Under the pieces are notes generated by a model, which saw only the letters and a program-made list of their open reading frames with translations, was not told the DNA's origin and did no database searches. Position numbers and translations under genes: made by a program. Shown here piece by piece: positions 9,919 to 22,752 of a stretch of DNA of 64,000 bases. Each line of letters starts with the position of its first letter. Position 1 is the stretch's first letter. Where the stretch lies: contig OZ020267.1 of the NCBI GenBank assembly GCA_963971225.1, forward strand, positions 806,001-870,000. The letters are read 5' to 3'. Source of the DNA: Melieria omissa. Lineage: Eukaryota > Arthropoda > Insecta > Diptera > Ulidiidae.

Positions 9919-12900
9919 CTATGCCTCGTACATGTCACTCGGCTTGAAAGGCAGATGCAGCTGCTTGCAGCGTTCGATTACGAATTTCTCCAATGACGCG
10001 CCAGCCCTAAAAAGACAAAAGGATTGTAGGAACTCATCGCACACAGGTGAGAGGTTTCTCCCTGCTCTACTCACTGGTACACTTCGTTGCCCTTGACGTT
10101 GTATTGGTCACAGTTGTTGAAAATGGTTTGTATGTCATTCATAACCTCTTCGTTTAGTTGGTATGCGCCCATGTTCAGCTTGGACTTCACCTTCGCCAGG
10201 TCCATGGGGTTCTTGATGATTTTGTGATAGTCCGGCACTTCTGCTTGCGATACAGGTCGCAGAAACGGCCAGGCGTCCGCGTGCTTCATAACATCGTCCA
10301 GCAGCTCACACAACGCAGAGTTGTTTAGGGGTAGGTGATCGCCAGTGCGGCGGTGCGAACGACGCTGGCCCGAAGAGCGCGCCGATTCTGACTGGCTTGC
10401 ACTGCCGTTCAGCTGCTGTGACTTGCGCAGCGACGTGCGTAAGGGGCGTGTTCGCTTGGCGGGTGGTTCCTCGGACTCGGCGTCCTCGTCGTCGTCCTCA
10501 TCGCCGCCATCTTCGTGATCATCGTCGGAGTAGTTTGATGCATGCTTTGTGCCATTCGTTTTGCCTCTTGTTCGCTTGTCGCTCGCCGCTGTCGCCGACT
10601 TACATTTACTACAAATGAAATTGTACCGAGGCGGACGGCGCAAGTTCACGCATTCTAAATGGAAGTAGTCCTTGCAGCGCACGCACACCACATCGCCGCC
10701 ATCATATGAGCACACCACACAAATGTACTCATCCCTGTAAGAAATCAGTTGAGTAAGTAGAAGCACTACACATCCGATGCGGCCGATTTTAACTACTTAC
10801 TCAGCGTTCTCCGATTCACTGCCCGAGCCCACCTGTCCGTTGTTCTTTTCCTCGCTTTCGCCATCTATCTGCGCGTCTACTTCCTCTCCCTCCGTTTCTG
10901 CTTCACCCTCCTCCTCCTGTACGTCTTCGTCAAGATTGTCATCCGACTCTGCATCTGAGTTATCGGCGCCATTCATTGTTGTGGCACTGTTCTCGGTGTC
11001 GTTGGACTGTAATCGCTTATTAGAGCGACGTCGCCCACTACGGCGGTCTGCTTCTTTCGACACAGAGGCCAAGTTATCGCTAACGTCGTCGGCATCGATG
11101 CTGAAAGTGCGCTTTCGCTTCTGCGTCGCCTTCCGCCTGCTATCCTCTTTCTCGTTCTGCAGGCCAAGTTGCTTTACGCAGCGATTACAGTACCAATTGC
11201 CCGCCGGCACCGTCTTCATCTTGGGCTTCATGCAGAACATATGCGTGCCACCGTTGCACTCGTCGCACAGTAGCATCTTATCGGGATCGCTGCCGCGACG
11301 ACACACCTGACAGAGCGACTTGTTGGTCGACCGCGCCCACAGTATTGAGTCGTGTAGCACGTTCAAGTGCAGAAATACCTAGGAAAGCCATACAACCATT
11401 ACCTTTTCATCAACAAAAACTTAATACGCCACACACCTGCGAGTAACTGGTACTCTCCATCAGTGAGATCTCCCACTCTCTGAGGCGGTTGGCGCCCCAC
11501 CTCTGTTTGCGGTCAAACAGTTCTTTGTCCTTGATTTTAACGGATGCTCCGAATGGCTCCTTGATGAAGCGCCGCTCAATCGCCTGCTCCACCTGCAACA
11601 GCGCCGACGCACAACTGCGAATACTGCCTCGCAGCGTCTCGGAGTCATGCAGCGAAATCAGGTCATCATCGCTATCCTCCGAATCGATTTCTAGTGGATT
11701 TCCCAGCTGCTCACCAGGATCACGGTACGGCTTGTGCGGGTACGGTCCTCCCCCGCGATCATCCGGGTCGCAGCCGTCGCCGAAGGTATCATCATCGTCG
11801 TCATCTGGTATATTCTCGTCTTCTACGGTGACAGCGACGCTCTTGTGCAGTGTCGCACCCCACTGCAATTTCGTTTGCGCGTCATAAGTGCCACTCTGCA
11901 AATCAGTGCGCCATTTCTCCATGTCTTTCACCTTCAGCCGGCCCAGGTCGCCCGTGTAGATGTCGCTCTCAAACTGCAGTATGCGACTCACCAGCGCCGT
12001 GTGCGACACTTCATTCAGGTCGCAGCCCTCTTGGTAGCCAAAGTTGGACTTACTGTACTTGCGTTGTGTGTCACCCATCATAAGCGACCTGAACCTCGTC
12101 AGCTTGTCGCTGTCCACGCTCAACATGTCGACGGGGCAGTCCTTTGCGTGCTTCACGATTAGTTGCCGCAGTACAGTCAGCTGTTCGCGCAACTGCGACT
12201 CGCGCTCACCCAACGGATTCAACGATTCAATAAGCGCATCGATATCTTCCTGCTCGTACAAAAACGCCCAGCGCTGACGGTCAGCGTTTCGCTCGTCGTG
12301 CACAATGCAGTTACGCCGGTCACCGGTGCACATGTATAGCTGATACTGTGTGGGCGGCTGCGGCTGCTGCTGCGGTCCCTCTTCCACTGCCTTATTGTCG
12401 CCAGTGTCACTGCTATCGCCCAATCCGGTTCCATGTCCGTTAACTAAGCCATTCACTAACTGATTTTCCTTGTTTTCCTTGGCAACCTTCTGGCTACTAT
12501 CGCTCTTTCCCGCCTTGCCAGCCTGTGCCGCTTTCTTTTCCTCGTCCGTGTACATGCGCAGTAAGTAGGCGCGTAGATCCTTCCGGTTGCGTGGCAAATT
12601 TGCCGTATTCGCCGACAAGCCCCCCAAAGCGTTCGTTGGTGGCTCACTGAGACACGTGTCCATGCAGTCGAGCGAATGCTCCACGAAGATGCCGGGCATC
12701 GACTCCAGCACGTAATACTTACGGTAAGCCCGGTCCATGCCCAAAAAAACCAGAAAGTTGAACATGGCCGCGTTAAATTTCTCCACCTGCTGCTCATATT
12801 TGCGGCGTTCCCGCTCTGACTGGGCCAACAGCTCGGCAATCTTCTTGCTGAGCTTTTCCTCCAGCTGGCGTTTCTTATCCGGGTCGTTTTTCACGCCGTC

Positions 12901-14596
12901 CTCCAGACACTGCTGGTTGTGCTCGATAGTAAGCGAACGCTTCTGTGCCTGCACATTGGCCAGCCGCATGTTTTCGGAGGCATTTAGGGCTCGCAGGTCA
13001 GCACGTGCCACGGTCATCTGTTCTATACGCTCTTCGATTAGGTTGATGGGGTTGGAATAAGTAAGGATTTGTGCTATCAGGCAGCGCACGATGCGCACGA
13101 TATCTACGAAGGGCAACTGTTGGACGCTATACATCTTTAAATAGCGCAGTATGTGAGGGTGGCGCATTCGCAAGGTCAGCCCAGGATCTTCAGCGGATAC
13201 GTAGCCGTTGCGGTACTTGATACGCCACTTTTCGGCACGTTCTCTGACGTTGGCGCCCGACGACAGAAAATGCAGACGGAGCACTTCACTAAGCGATAGC
13301 GCATCTATGGGCAGCTCATTTATCTTGAAGGAAAGATGACGCTTGGCGTAGTGGTGGGCGCGAGCGGCCAGCGACATGCTGAGGTAGGGCTCGCGCTGCT
13401 GTTGCGGCTTGTGCAGGTACTCCACAGCGCACTCATCTTCCTCCTCTTTCTGCATATCGAAAACGGTGCCCAGGCATACTAATATAATGTCCGCTAGTGG
13501 TCCCGCCAATTCGCGAGCAGTAAAAGCTCGCGAAAGCTCGTAGAAATTCAGATTGCCGCGGAACACCTCAATGCCAGACAGAATACTGGCGAACGAGTGC
13601 ATAAACTCACGCACCATGAATGCATCACCCAGCAGCCGCATGGGTATGTATGTGTTGATGGGCGTGTACGCAGGCAGCTGCCGCTGATCAGTACGCTCCA
13701 GGTCATCGGTCTTGGTGAGCAATGCCGCACACTCCGCATTGATGCGCTTCATTAGCTTCGCACGCTTCTCCAGCTTCTGCCGCTCCATTTCGGCGACGCG
13801 CTCCTGCTTCTCGCGCCGTACTCGCTCCATCTCCTCCTTCAACGACTTAGCTTTGGCCTCCGCCTTCTCCACGCGCTCCCGCTCTCGACTGGCCAACTCT
13901 TGTTCGCTCAGCTTCTCATCCTTGTCACCCTTCAACAGGTACTTATTTAGCGTTGACTGCTTCTTGCCATTCACATCGTGCGGCCGCTTTATCTTCGCCG
14001 GTGTAAAGTGCGGCATCTGCCCAATGAAGATCGTCGCAAAGGTGATATGGCGGTCAGTCACGTATTGCTTATACGACTCTGGCTTTGGCCGCAAGATGCC
14101 GTCGACTCGTGTCACGTTATCCCGGATAAACATTTGCATGTTTTCTGATGTGAACTCGGCACGTTGTCGTCGAATTTTCTCAAAAGGAACAATCACTTCG
14201 TTTCCTTCGCGTCCTTTGCGACGCAGTTTGTAGCACAGCAGCTCGGTCTCTTCGTAGACACCGTTGGCAGGCGGCGTTTTCTCGGGCGGCACCACCTCGA
14301 CCACTGTGTATGCATTGTAAGTTGACGATTTGTAACACGCGGTAACCTCCTCGTTGAGAAAGAAGCGTTTGCGCAAAAACTTGCACACTATGGCGCTCAG
14401 CGAATTAAGCGAGGACTGCTTAGCTTGATCGACTACCAGCATCACCGGCGGCCGCAAGCAGTCTTTGAATAGCTCCATTTTTTTGCGCGCACGACGTTCA
14501 CTTCGCAACGCCTCTTGGTATGTGAGATTTTCGCGGCCAGTGGCCTCACACTGCCACACTGTCGAGTTTATTACCATCACGTGGCGAAAGTAGTCC
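9919..14596 (-). CDS. Acf: ACF1/BAZ1A-type large subunit of the ACF/CHRAC chromatin remodeler (first exon missing)
   Basis: Four exons join in frame: 14596-11437, 11378-10801, 10734-10075 and 10006-9919, giving about 1494 visible residues. The protein partners the ISWI ATPase to assemble and space nucleosomes. Visible domains in order are: the second part of the WAC domain (VINSTVWQCEATGRENLTYQ, residues 8-45); a charged coiled coil (about 240-290); the DDT domain (TYIPMRLLGDAFMVREFMHS, about 310-390); the WHIM motifs (RAYRKYYVLESMPGIF and WAFLYEQEDIDALIESLN); PHD finger 1 (CQVCRRGSDPDKMLLCDEC, about 1073-1120); PHD finger 2 (ICVVCSYDGGDVVCVRC, about 1249-1292); acidic linkers; and a C-terminal bromodomain (about 1382-1485, with VPDYHKIIKNPMDLAKVKSKL). 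The Met in frame upstream of RDYF is intronic: a good acceptor (TTCCTTTGACAG) splits it off at 14597. So the N-terminal 35-40 residues, with the start of WAC, lie on an exon at higher coordinates that I could not find. Confidence 0.95.
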
Positions 14597-15138
14597 CTGT
14601 CAAAGGAAAGAAAGTCAGCCATTATCAGTAAGGTGCTCTACATTACTAGCAAAAAGATCAGCCTAAGAGGTCACACATCAATTCGATGATGGACTAAGGC
14701 CTAGCTTCCCGGATTATTCCATGTGTAAATTTGTACGTAAATGGAAGGTACCTTCATAATGCAAATACCGACCTAAAAGCTTTTTCACAGGCAATTACGT
14801 TACTTTCATTCCCTGTCGAGGTTCAAGCCCCACGATTTTCTTATTCAAGATCAAAAGCTCTTACTATATCAAATTACTGCGAAAATGCACATTTTTCGCA
14901 TAATGACGAGTACACTCGTTTTGAAGATGAACAAATTGCAATCGTATTTTAGATTAACAAACTAAGTTTTTTAAGGACAAAAGAAGGCTCTAAAAAATAA
15001 ACAATTAATTAAGTTCAACTTTATGTTTTCTCAACTTATTTTTACAGAACACAAATTTGGCGGCTTTCGTTGAGTGTTATTGTTATCGCTTCAAAATAAT
15101 AAGAAAATATTTTTTTTCGGAACAAAATTGAACAGTTA

Positions 15139-15208
15139 AAGTGCTAATGCGCATGGCGTAAGACACACAAGAAAAGTGCTAATGCGCATGGCGAAAGACA
15201 CACAAGAG
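15139..15208. repeat. Tandem duplication, two 35-bp units
   Basis: The unit beginning AAGTGCTAATGCGCATGGCG occurs at about 15139 and again 35 bases later, with one difference (CGTAAG versus CGAAAG). Confidence 0.85.
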
Positions 15209-16320
15209 GATTCGTTTAAATAATTCCGTAATTTTTTAAACATCTCAATCTATCCAAATATGTTTATTAACAAAATCCAATCAATTTCTAAACACCGGTA
15301 CCACAAAATTCTAATCGCAACCAGTTTTGCACAGCAGTCACCTGGCAACTCTACGAAAGTCTGTTGCAAAACACATTCCCGCGCTCGCCAGGCGCTTCTC
15401 ACAAGCAGCTGGCATACAGCAAAAAATCGCTTTCGGCCACTTTTGCTTTTGATTACATTTTCCGTCATGCTTCACACCAACATTTAATGCAGTTCTGCTT
15501 TTGCAGCCCTTTCGTAGAAGCGTTGATGTACCTTTAGCAGACGGACAAGAACTCAAATTTTCGAACGCATTTCCCTCAAGGTGTGTGCAGGTCAGCGCAC
15601 CCAACCAAACGCCTCAACTATTGTTCACAACCTCTGCTGCTCCATCACCCAATACACTTACTCATAGTCGCGAAAGATCTCTTTTGTGACCTCGCAGAAA
15701 AACACTTCATCGTTATCGTGAAATCTCTCGTCCTTATTCCGGGACAAATTATCGAAGCCATCACGCTTGCAAATTGGCATTTTCCTTCGAGAGTCTGCTG
15801 CTTGCTTCGTTTACGAAAAGTACGCTGTACGCTTCTCCTGCACGCCTACAGCAGCCGTCACGGTGACAGCTTACAGCCCAAACCAACGCACACGGTAAAA
15901 CTAATTCAAGAGACCTTCCAGTTTCTTCCTGCTTTTTCGGCTTCGCTTCAGCCCGCACACGCGCAACAAATGTTTAACAATGATTTTCAATAAATTTCAC
16001 AACTAACGCTTTGCAGTTATTCACAAAATTTTAGCAATTTTACGGAGTGTGCACTTTTCACGCGCCAATACGAAATTTCTTCTTTCCGTGTTCGTTAGCT
16101 TCGCGTTTCTTTTCGTCTAATGAGCACGCAGGGTTGATGTTTTCGTATTTAAAACCGTCAAAATGGATAAGCCTCAATCATCTCTGCGCGGCCAATATGA
16201 ACAACTTTTATTGCGTAATAAATTTTAATGTTTTGCGCGCAAGTTTTTGAAAATTTTGTACCTCAGAATAATATGAATAAATTTCCAAAAAGTCAAACAA
16301 GCACAATGAGAATATTAAAT

Positions 16321-16940
16321 ATCATGATGAAATAAACAAGGTGAAGCGAGTAGATGACATACCCTTATTTTGACAAGAGAGCTTTTGAAAAACTGACGTT
16401 TTCAAAATAAATTCTCTCAAAACATGAAAGTCTTCTTCTTTCTTGGCATTAACCCACTTAAGCCTGGTGTATCAAAAAATCAATTTCATTATTATTGTAG
16501 TGCGTTGTAGGTAAGATTATGCCGATTCGTTGCCGTGGTGGCAGGTCCCCACGCTGCATAATTATTGGTATTGAATAATAAAGAAATATGAAACCAAAAA
16601 TAAATATGTATGTCGTAGCACAACGTAACATGCTTTACTAAAAAACGATTAACATTTATGTAAAACATGTAAAAAAACATAACAATATGTGAAACAAATT
16701 CATTTACAGAAAGAAAATTAAAACTCTTGACTCTCTTACTTTAGAAGAAGAAGTTAAACGCGTATTTTACAAATGAAAATTTTTAAACACAATATTTTCG
16801 ATTTTACGTTTTGATTGGGGTTAAAAATCTTCTCTCAATGTCAAAGCAAAATTGGTTGTCAATTGCTATGTTTCAAAATAAGGGTATGGGTTGACAAAAC
16901 TGTCAGCTACTCGCTTCACCTTGTTTATTTCATCATGATT
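16321..16940. mobile_element. Non-autonomous DNA transposon-like element with about 39-bp terminal inverted repeats
   Basis: The left end 16321-16359 (ATCATGATGAAATAAACAAG, GTGAAGCGAGTAGATGACA) is the reverse complement of the right end 16902-16940 with one substitution and a near-identical outer tip. TTAAAT occurs on both sides (16315-16320 and 16939-16944), compatible with a short target duplication. The 620-bp body has no transposase frame. The superfamily is not certain. Confidence 0.75.
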
Positions 16941-17447
16941 AAATATATCCGTTCAATATTGAATTGATTAAAAGGGCAATGCTTATTTTAATATAGATAT
17001 GCATAAAGTAAAAGTGCGATTCGGTCGACCTTTAATCATTTAGGAATAAGATCAGCTTCTGGGCAATTTCCAGCACTTTAGTTAACTCCGAGCTCTATGC
17101 AACGAAATTAACCCCTACTCCGGTCCCAATGTTTCGGCTATTTTTGTTTTCATTAAACTTAAAATTGTGCACTAAGCAATCTCCTGATCTCCAACCAACT
17201 GTTAATTTAAATCAAGAACCGATGGTTAACCATTGTTAAAGAACTCACAGTGACTGGCTATCTGGACAGCTGCTTAAAATTGGTAACACTGCTTTCATTT
17301 TATTGGCAGTATTGTTCTGAAGCTGTTGAAATCACAACAAAAAGTTTTTAATGGTTCGCGATATATGTATTTATATGAATTTCATACAATTTTTGTTAAA
17401 ATAAATAATTATTTCATATAAAACACTTTCATATAAAACACTAAACA

Positions 17448-17600
17448 CGACAGCTTAACAGAAAAAAGCTGCATACGATTTTGGTAACAGCTTCTAACAT
17501 TTTCTGCTGAAAAGGTTACACACAACGAAATCCCAAAAAAGCCTGCGATTGCCATTTTTACATATGCATATTTATCAGGGACCGTACCGGTTATGGTTTT
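17448..17600. repeat. Copy 1 of a dispersed repeat (copy 2 near 29479)
   Basis: A 20-base identity (CGACAGCTTAACAGAAAAAA) at 17448 and 29479 is followed in both copies, about 90 bases on, by ACACAACGAAATCCC and GATTGCCATTT in the same order and orientation. The spacer between them has diverged. Confidence 0.7.
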
Positions 17601-17841
17601 AATCAAAAAAGTCAGATTTTAACTGTTAGCTTTTATTTTTCCCCACAAAAATAAAAGTTATTTTGTGCCTTTTATCATTTCAAGCACAAATAACTATTGG
17701 TTGGTTGGTTTGTTAAAGTGGCGATGCTCCAGCATCCAATTAGCGCGTTAGCGCCGTTTTGATACCACTATTCCCGGTAGGTACCCTAAGGTAGATTGTG
17801 TGGTGTCATCTGGACCTATATGTATTTATCCGTACATATCT

Positions 17842-20800
17842 TTATATCCAGTCCGAGAGGTTAATGAACGAGAGTAGTGAGTTTACGCTGCACTTCGCTA
17901 TCTCCTCGAAACTATGAAATATCGGTTTTCCCAGCGTTTTCCATCTCCTTCTTGCTAAGGCCGGACAGGCGCAGAGGAAATGGTGAACGGTTTCTTTCTC
18001 ATCCGGGTTTTCACAGCTGTGGCAGCTGGTGTTGTATGGTATCCCCATTTTTGCCGCGTGCTCTCCAATGGGCCAGTGGCCAGTGATGACTGCCGTCAGT
18101 CTTGCCACATCCCGTCGGCCTTTGTTCAAGAGCTCCGCGGTCCTATTTTTATCGTATGTTGGCCACAGGGATCTGCTGATCCTGTAGGATTCCATCCTCT
18201 GCCATCTAGTGTTGGCTTTGGCGAGGAAGTCCTTCGAGACCCCGTTCTTGATAGAGCCCATTGGGGCGTGAACCGTCAGCGCCCCGCTCTCATCAAGAGC
18301 GGAGCCTGTTCGAGCCAGCTCATCGGCTCTTTCGTTCCCGTCAATGTTGTTGTGCCCTGGCACCCATATCAGGGTAACTCTGAACCGCTGAGCCAGCTCT
18401 ATCAGGAGATTCCTGCATTCCCGCACTAGTTTTGACGATAGAGTCGACGATTCCAGTGCCTTAACCGTAGCTAGGCTGTCGGTAAGTATTGTTATGTGAT
18501 TTTTGTAAGATGTGTCCATCAATGCCATCTTGCACGCTTCTCTGATAGCGAGCACTTCCGCCTGGAAAACGCTTGCTGTGTTGGGGAGGCGGAAAGACAC
18601 GTTTATCTTTAGATGTTCGGAGAAAACCCCCGCTCCTACTCCGCATTCCATTTTGGAGCCATCAGTATAGATTGTGGTACTCAGGTTATTTAGGATGTTC
18701 CCTCTCCTCCATTCTAGACGAGAGGGCGTACGGATATCATAATTTCTCCCAAAGACCATGGTAGGAATTGTATAATCCGTCGTTGTAGGTAGGCACCTTT
18801 GCCCTTGTGATAAAAGACTGCCGTGGCCATACGGTCTGTCCTTCCAGCAACCCGTTTCTCTCAGTCTCAGAGCACTGAGCGTTGCGGCCTTCATAATATG
18901 CAGATCGACGGGGAGCAGGTGCGTCAGCACGTTTAGTGCCTCTCCAGGGCAGGATCTAATCGCTCCCGTAGTTCCGGTACAAGCTGCTCTTTGTAGTCTA
19001 CCGAGTTTGGTGGTGTTGTATTCCCTCCTGAGGGCTTTCCACCAGACCAGAGCTCCGTATGATAGTATTGGACGTACAACCATCTTGAACATCCATATCA
19101 TTAAATTTGGTCGGAGGCCCCACCTCCTCCCTATCATTTTCCTGCAGGAGTATAGTGCAAATCCTGCTTTGTTTATTCTGTGCTCTATGTTAAGCCTCCA
19201 GTTCAGCTTAGGGTCTAGAATTACCCCGAGGTATCTGGCACTGGACGAAAGGGGTAGTGTTATATTCGCAAGATGAGGTCGTCTAAAAGTTGGTATCTTA
19301 GTACGAGTGGTAAACAGCATCAGTTCAGTTTTGCTAGGGTTAATGCTTAGTCCACGTCCCGTGCACCAAGCAGTTAACCTATCCAGGCCACCCTGAAGGA
19401 TTCCACTAATCACGTCAGGGCACATTCCTGATGCCATTAAGACCACGTCGTCAGCATACGCAACCGTTTTGACTCCTCTCTGGTTAAGATCTGTTAAAGT
19501 GTCGTTGATGGCGCAAACCCACAGTAGAGGCGACAGTACCCCCCCTGTGGAGTACCCCTGCTTACAAATTTTGTGAGGTGGGTGTTTCCGAGCGTCGCGC
19601 TTACCACCCTCGATTGGAGCATTGCAGTAACCCAGCTGCGTACCTGTGTGTTAACTCCAAGGTTTACCAGCGATTCCTCTATCGCATTCATCTTTATGTT
19701 ATTAAAGGCACCTTCTATGTCCATGAAGGCTGCCAGTGTGTACTGCTTATACTCCAGTGACCTTTCCACTGTTCGTACTACCTCATGGAGGGCGGTCTCC
19801 GTTGACCTACCCTTTAGGTAAGCATGTTGGGCATCAGATATCTTGTGTCCCACTTCCTCGCGTATGTGGAGGTCGAGCAACCGCTCGAAGGTTTTAAGTA
19901 CAAAAGATGTCAGGCTTATAGGCCGGAAATCTTTCGCTGAGTCGTGACCTCTTTTCCCTACCTTCGGGATAAAGACGACTTTCACTCGTCTCCAACTGAC
20001 GGGGATATAGTTCCAGACTAGGCAGGCCTTAAAGATTGCCTTTAGCCAGGGTAATACCGAGTCCTGTGACACCTGTAGCATTATAGGAAGGATGCCATCT
20101 GGTCCCGGGGACTGGTATGGTGAGAAGCTTTTCACAGCCCATGTGAGCTTTTCTCTCGTTATAATGTTGTTGTCCTCGTTTATCGGAGTTAGGCATTGCA
20201 CTGCATGTCTACCTCCTAACTCTGCATGCCTAGTCGAGGTGTCCTCTTCTGTGCATCCTGGGAAGTGTGTATTCAGCAGCAGGTCTAGGGCCTCCTCGGT
20301 ACTTTCAGTCCAGGAGCCGTCTGGCTTCTTTATGAACGAGGGGCAGGTGTGGTCTCTGGACAACACCTTTCCTAGCCTTGCGGAATCCTTCGTTGTTTCT
20401 ATAGCTGAGCAGAATTCCCTCCAACCCTTGTTTTTAGAATTTCTGATAGCTTTTTTATATTTTCTTAGGCTATCCTTGTAACTTTGCCAATTACCTGAGG
20501 AATAACTTAGGTTGAATGATCTTCGGACCTCCGTTCTCAAGCGTGACAGGTCATCATTCCACCAAGGTGGAAATGATTTTTTTGAGTATTTAACAGGACA
20601 AGACGTTTTGAACGCGGAAGCCATCGCGTTTTCTAACTGCCCGATTCTATAGTCAATGTCTCCTACCGAGGAGATATTGACTGGGGGAGCCCTCCCTATC
20701 CTGTTACGGATCATACCAGCGAAGCGATTCCAGTTGGTACGTCTGGGATTGCGATATGGTGCAGGTGCTTCAACCAGAAGATCCAAATCGAAGAGTATCC

Positions 20801-21448
20801 ATGCGTGATCCGAAAAGGATTTCTTGCTGGATACCCTCCATTTGTTCACACCCACCTGTCCGTTATCCGTCAGTAGAGTAACGTCGAGAACCTCTGCCCA
20901 CCCACTGAAGCCATCAGTGCTTGGAAAAACAAAAGTGGGAGGTCTCCCCTGTTACATACTACTAGGTTAGTACTTATTATAAAATCGAAAAGAGACTCAC
21001 CTCGGTCGTTGTTTTCGGTGCTTCCCCATAGGGTGTGTCTCGCATTTGCGTCGCACCCTATCAGCACCGTGTCATGCGGTTTCGCGTTGTTGACGAGCCT
21101 CCGGATCTCCTCGGGCGGCGCAGGCCTGTCATGCGCCATGTAGGCCGAGACCACGAGTAGTTTCTCTCCCCCGGCTGCAGCTAGCTCCACCACCATGGTG
21201 TCGTCAGTGCTGTGGTGAGGTAAAAGGTACATGTTGAGGTGTTTTTTAGCAACTACACACGCCCTAGGCTTACCTTGCCCTCTCTTGTAATAGAGATTGT
21301 AGTCGCTCCGCCTAAGCCCTTTCACCTCAGTGCTCCGCACCCAAGGTTCCTGGACTAAGGCGATGTCCACGTCCTCCTCCGACAGGAGAACGGTAAGGTT
21401 GTCCGTTGCCAACTTCGAATGTTGGAGGTTAACTTGGACAACCTTCAA
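17842..21448 (-). pseudogene. LINE ORF2 (endonuclease, reverse transcriptase, RNase H) with two frameshifts
   Basis: Part 1 (21448-about 20935) is an apurinic-type endonuclease: it opens with MKVVQVNLQHSKLAT and has IGCDANARHTLWGS. The frame breaks near 20935-20942 beside a G run, and the next part (to 19494) starts with the endonuclease end (SFSDHAWILFD). Reverse transcriptase blocks follow: SPGPDGILPIML, WRRVKVVFIPKVGKRG, DFRPISLTSFVLKTFERLL, AFMDIEGAFNNI and SRGTPQGG. A second break lies in a run of seven C at 19539-19545, directly after PQGG. The third part (to 17842) has the YADD catalytic box (19446-19466) and RNase H (TIYTDGSKMECGVGAGVF, then a second acidic residue in AEVLAIREA). It ends with a Cys/His cluster (CHSCENPDEKETVHHFLCAC). 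Both breaks are in homopolymers, so sequencing error is possible. Confidence 0.93.
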
Positions 21449-21456
21449 CCCCAGGC

Positions 21457-22752
21457 CTATTGGTCCACGGTGGTAGGGTCCGGATCGTCGAGCCTTACGT
21501 CGTCCAACAACTTTTGGGCGTCGACAACCTCGTCTGCATCCTCTTCTTCCGGATTAGAGGAGCGGAAGACCTTTAGTCTGGCGTGCCGTACGCCGAACCG
21601 CAGTTTAAACTCTGCCTTCTCCAGGGCAGGTAGGCTTTCCTCACTGATAACCAGGAGGAAGGATAGGCTGTTCTTTTGCGGAGCCTCCGCTTTTATGACC
21701 TGCCAGTCTGTCATTGGCACTGTCGGATTATGTGCCTGCAAGTAGGGGACAAGCCTACCACTGTCCAAGGACATATTGGGCAACCAAATGCGCGCCCTTG
21801 GTCTCTTCGGGATTTCGCTGGCGGGGATTAGCTTGAGCCTCAAGCTTCCAGTGGCCTCTCCAATCTTGGAGATGCATCCCTCCAGGAAATCCTTAGAGAA
21901 TTGGTCATCGCATTTGATTACCCGATACCCGCGAACAACTTCGGCCGAGTCGAAACCGGGGAGAGGCACCTTCGGGTTCGCTGTCAGGTTGCTCATCACA
22001 TGGTCCATGACCATCTGTGTCAACCTGACCTCAATCTCTCCCCATTTCTCCAAGACTTCTTTGCCGCGGTTTGTGGTGGCATCAACTAATGCTACCTGCA
22101 GGTTATCCCGTGCCACGTCACTAAAGACGCGTCTCGTCCCTGCGTCGGTTGCACCGGCAACCTTCGCCTTCTTCGTCACGCGATTTGAGCTGTCGTGGGC
22201 AGACCGGTCGCGTTTTGTCGCTGTAGTTTTCGGCAGGGTCGCCTGGTACGCCAAGTACTCGTCGACAAGCTTTTGAAACCGTACCTTATCCTCCGCGTCC
22301 TTGGGATGAGCAGTACCAGCAGCCTCGTTCTTGCTAATCCTACCGAGGATAGCTAAGGCTCTCTGGTACTGCTTATACCTGGACGGTTCCTTAGGTTTGG
22401 CCGGTTTCTTCATGGCTTTCGCTGCCGCTGCTGATGTTGTTGGTTTCTCAGTGGAAGGGGTGCTGTGGCCCACAGCGCCTACTCCCACTGAGGAAATGAT
22501 GGTTTCCTGGCTAGATGCCAGGAGGTCGTCTTCGGAGGAAGTGCCCACCTCTCTCCTGTCCGTCAGTCGTTTGTTCCTATCCGTTTGTCGTTTGTCTGAG
22601 TCCTTTCTCCGTTTGTCCGTGTCCGTCGTCCGTCCGTCTACTTCTACCGGCCACCGTTCCTTCCTGAGGCGGCCAGGTATCAGGAAAGCTCCGTTCGAAT
22701 ACAGCCGATATACTCCCTGGCTGCAAATCAGTCCGATGGGCACGGGTCGCAT
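21457..22752 (-). CDS. LINE ORF1 (nucleic-acid-binding gag-like protein)
   Basis: An intact frame of 431 residues sits upstream of ORF2, with only eight bases between its stop and the ORF2 start. The N-terminal third is highly charged, with short Arg/Asp/Lys/Thr repeats (TDTDKRRKDSDKRQTDRNKR). The C-terminal half has a region like the domain found in ORF1 of several fly LINEs (RARIWLPNMSLDSGRLVPYL, and VPMTDWQVIKAE). I see no CCHC zinc knuckles. ORF1 products of LINEs bind the RNA template; that role is inferred from family position. Confidence 0.85.
   Translation of the reverse strand: MRPVPIGLICSQGVYRLYSNGAFLIPGRLRKERWPVEVDGRTTDTDKRRKDSDKRQTDRNKRLTDRREVGTSSEDDLLASSQETIISSVGVGAVGHSTPSTEKPTTSAAAAKAMKKPAKPKEPSRYKQYQRALAILGRISKNEAAGTAHPKDAEDKVRFQKLVDEYLAYQATLPKTTATKRDRSAHDSSNRVTKKAKVAGATDAGTRRVFSDVARDNLQVALVDATTNRGKEVLEKWGEIEVRLTQMVMDHVMSNLTANPKVPLPGFDSAEVVRGYRVIKCDDQFSKDFLEGCISKIGEATGSLRLKLIPASEIPKRPRARIWLPNMSLDSGRLVPYLQAHNPTVPMTDWQVIKAEAPQKNSLSFLLVISEESLPALEKAEFKLRFGVRHARLKVFRSSNPEEEDADEVVDAQKLLDDVRLDDPDPTTVDQ

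Larger units (their letters stand above)
14597..17698. other. No gene seen; Acf intron and/or 5' region with small repeats
   Basis: The acceptor at 14597 shows that this is intronic to Acf at least initially. It is AT-rich. It holds a 35-bp tandem duplication (15139-15208), an element with long inverted ends (16321-16940) and part of a dispersed repeat (17448-17570). I searched the minus strand for the missing WAC exon and found no credible candidate. Confidence 0.5.

Noticed and set aside
11489..12277. Long plus-strand frames opposite Acf
   Set aside because: They are antisense to well-supported Acf exons and show no independent motif.
14597..14622. Met at 14622 as the true Acf start
   Set aside because: It would begin in the middle of the WAC domain, and a strong acceptor (TTCCTTTGACAG) lies exactly before the conserved RDYF.
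14770..14830. Minus-strand stretch ending ACEKAF with a splice-like AG|GT as the missing Acf WAC exon
   Set aside because: The C and F spacing does not match the WAC domain, an in-frame stop lies a few codons upstream, and there is no Met.
14806..14840. GAGGTTCAAGCCCC as a tRNA T-arm
   Set aside because: The flanking sequence does not form acceptor, D or anticodon arms.
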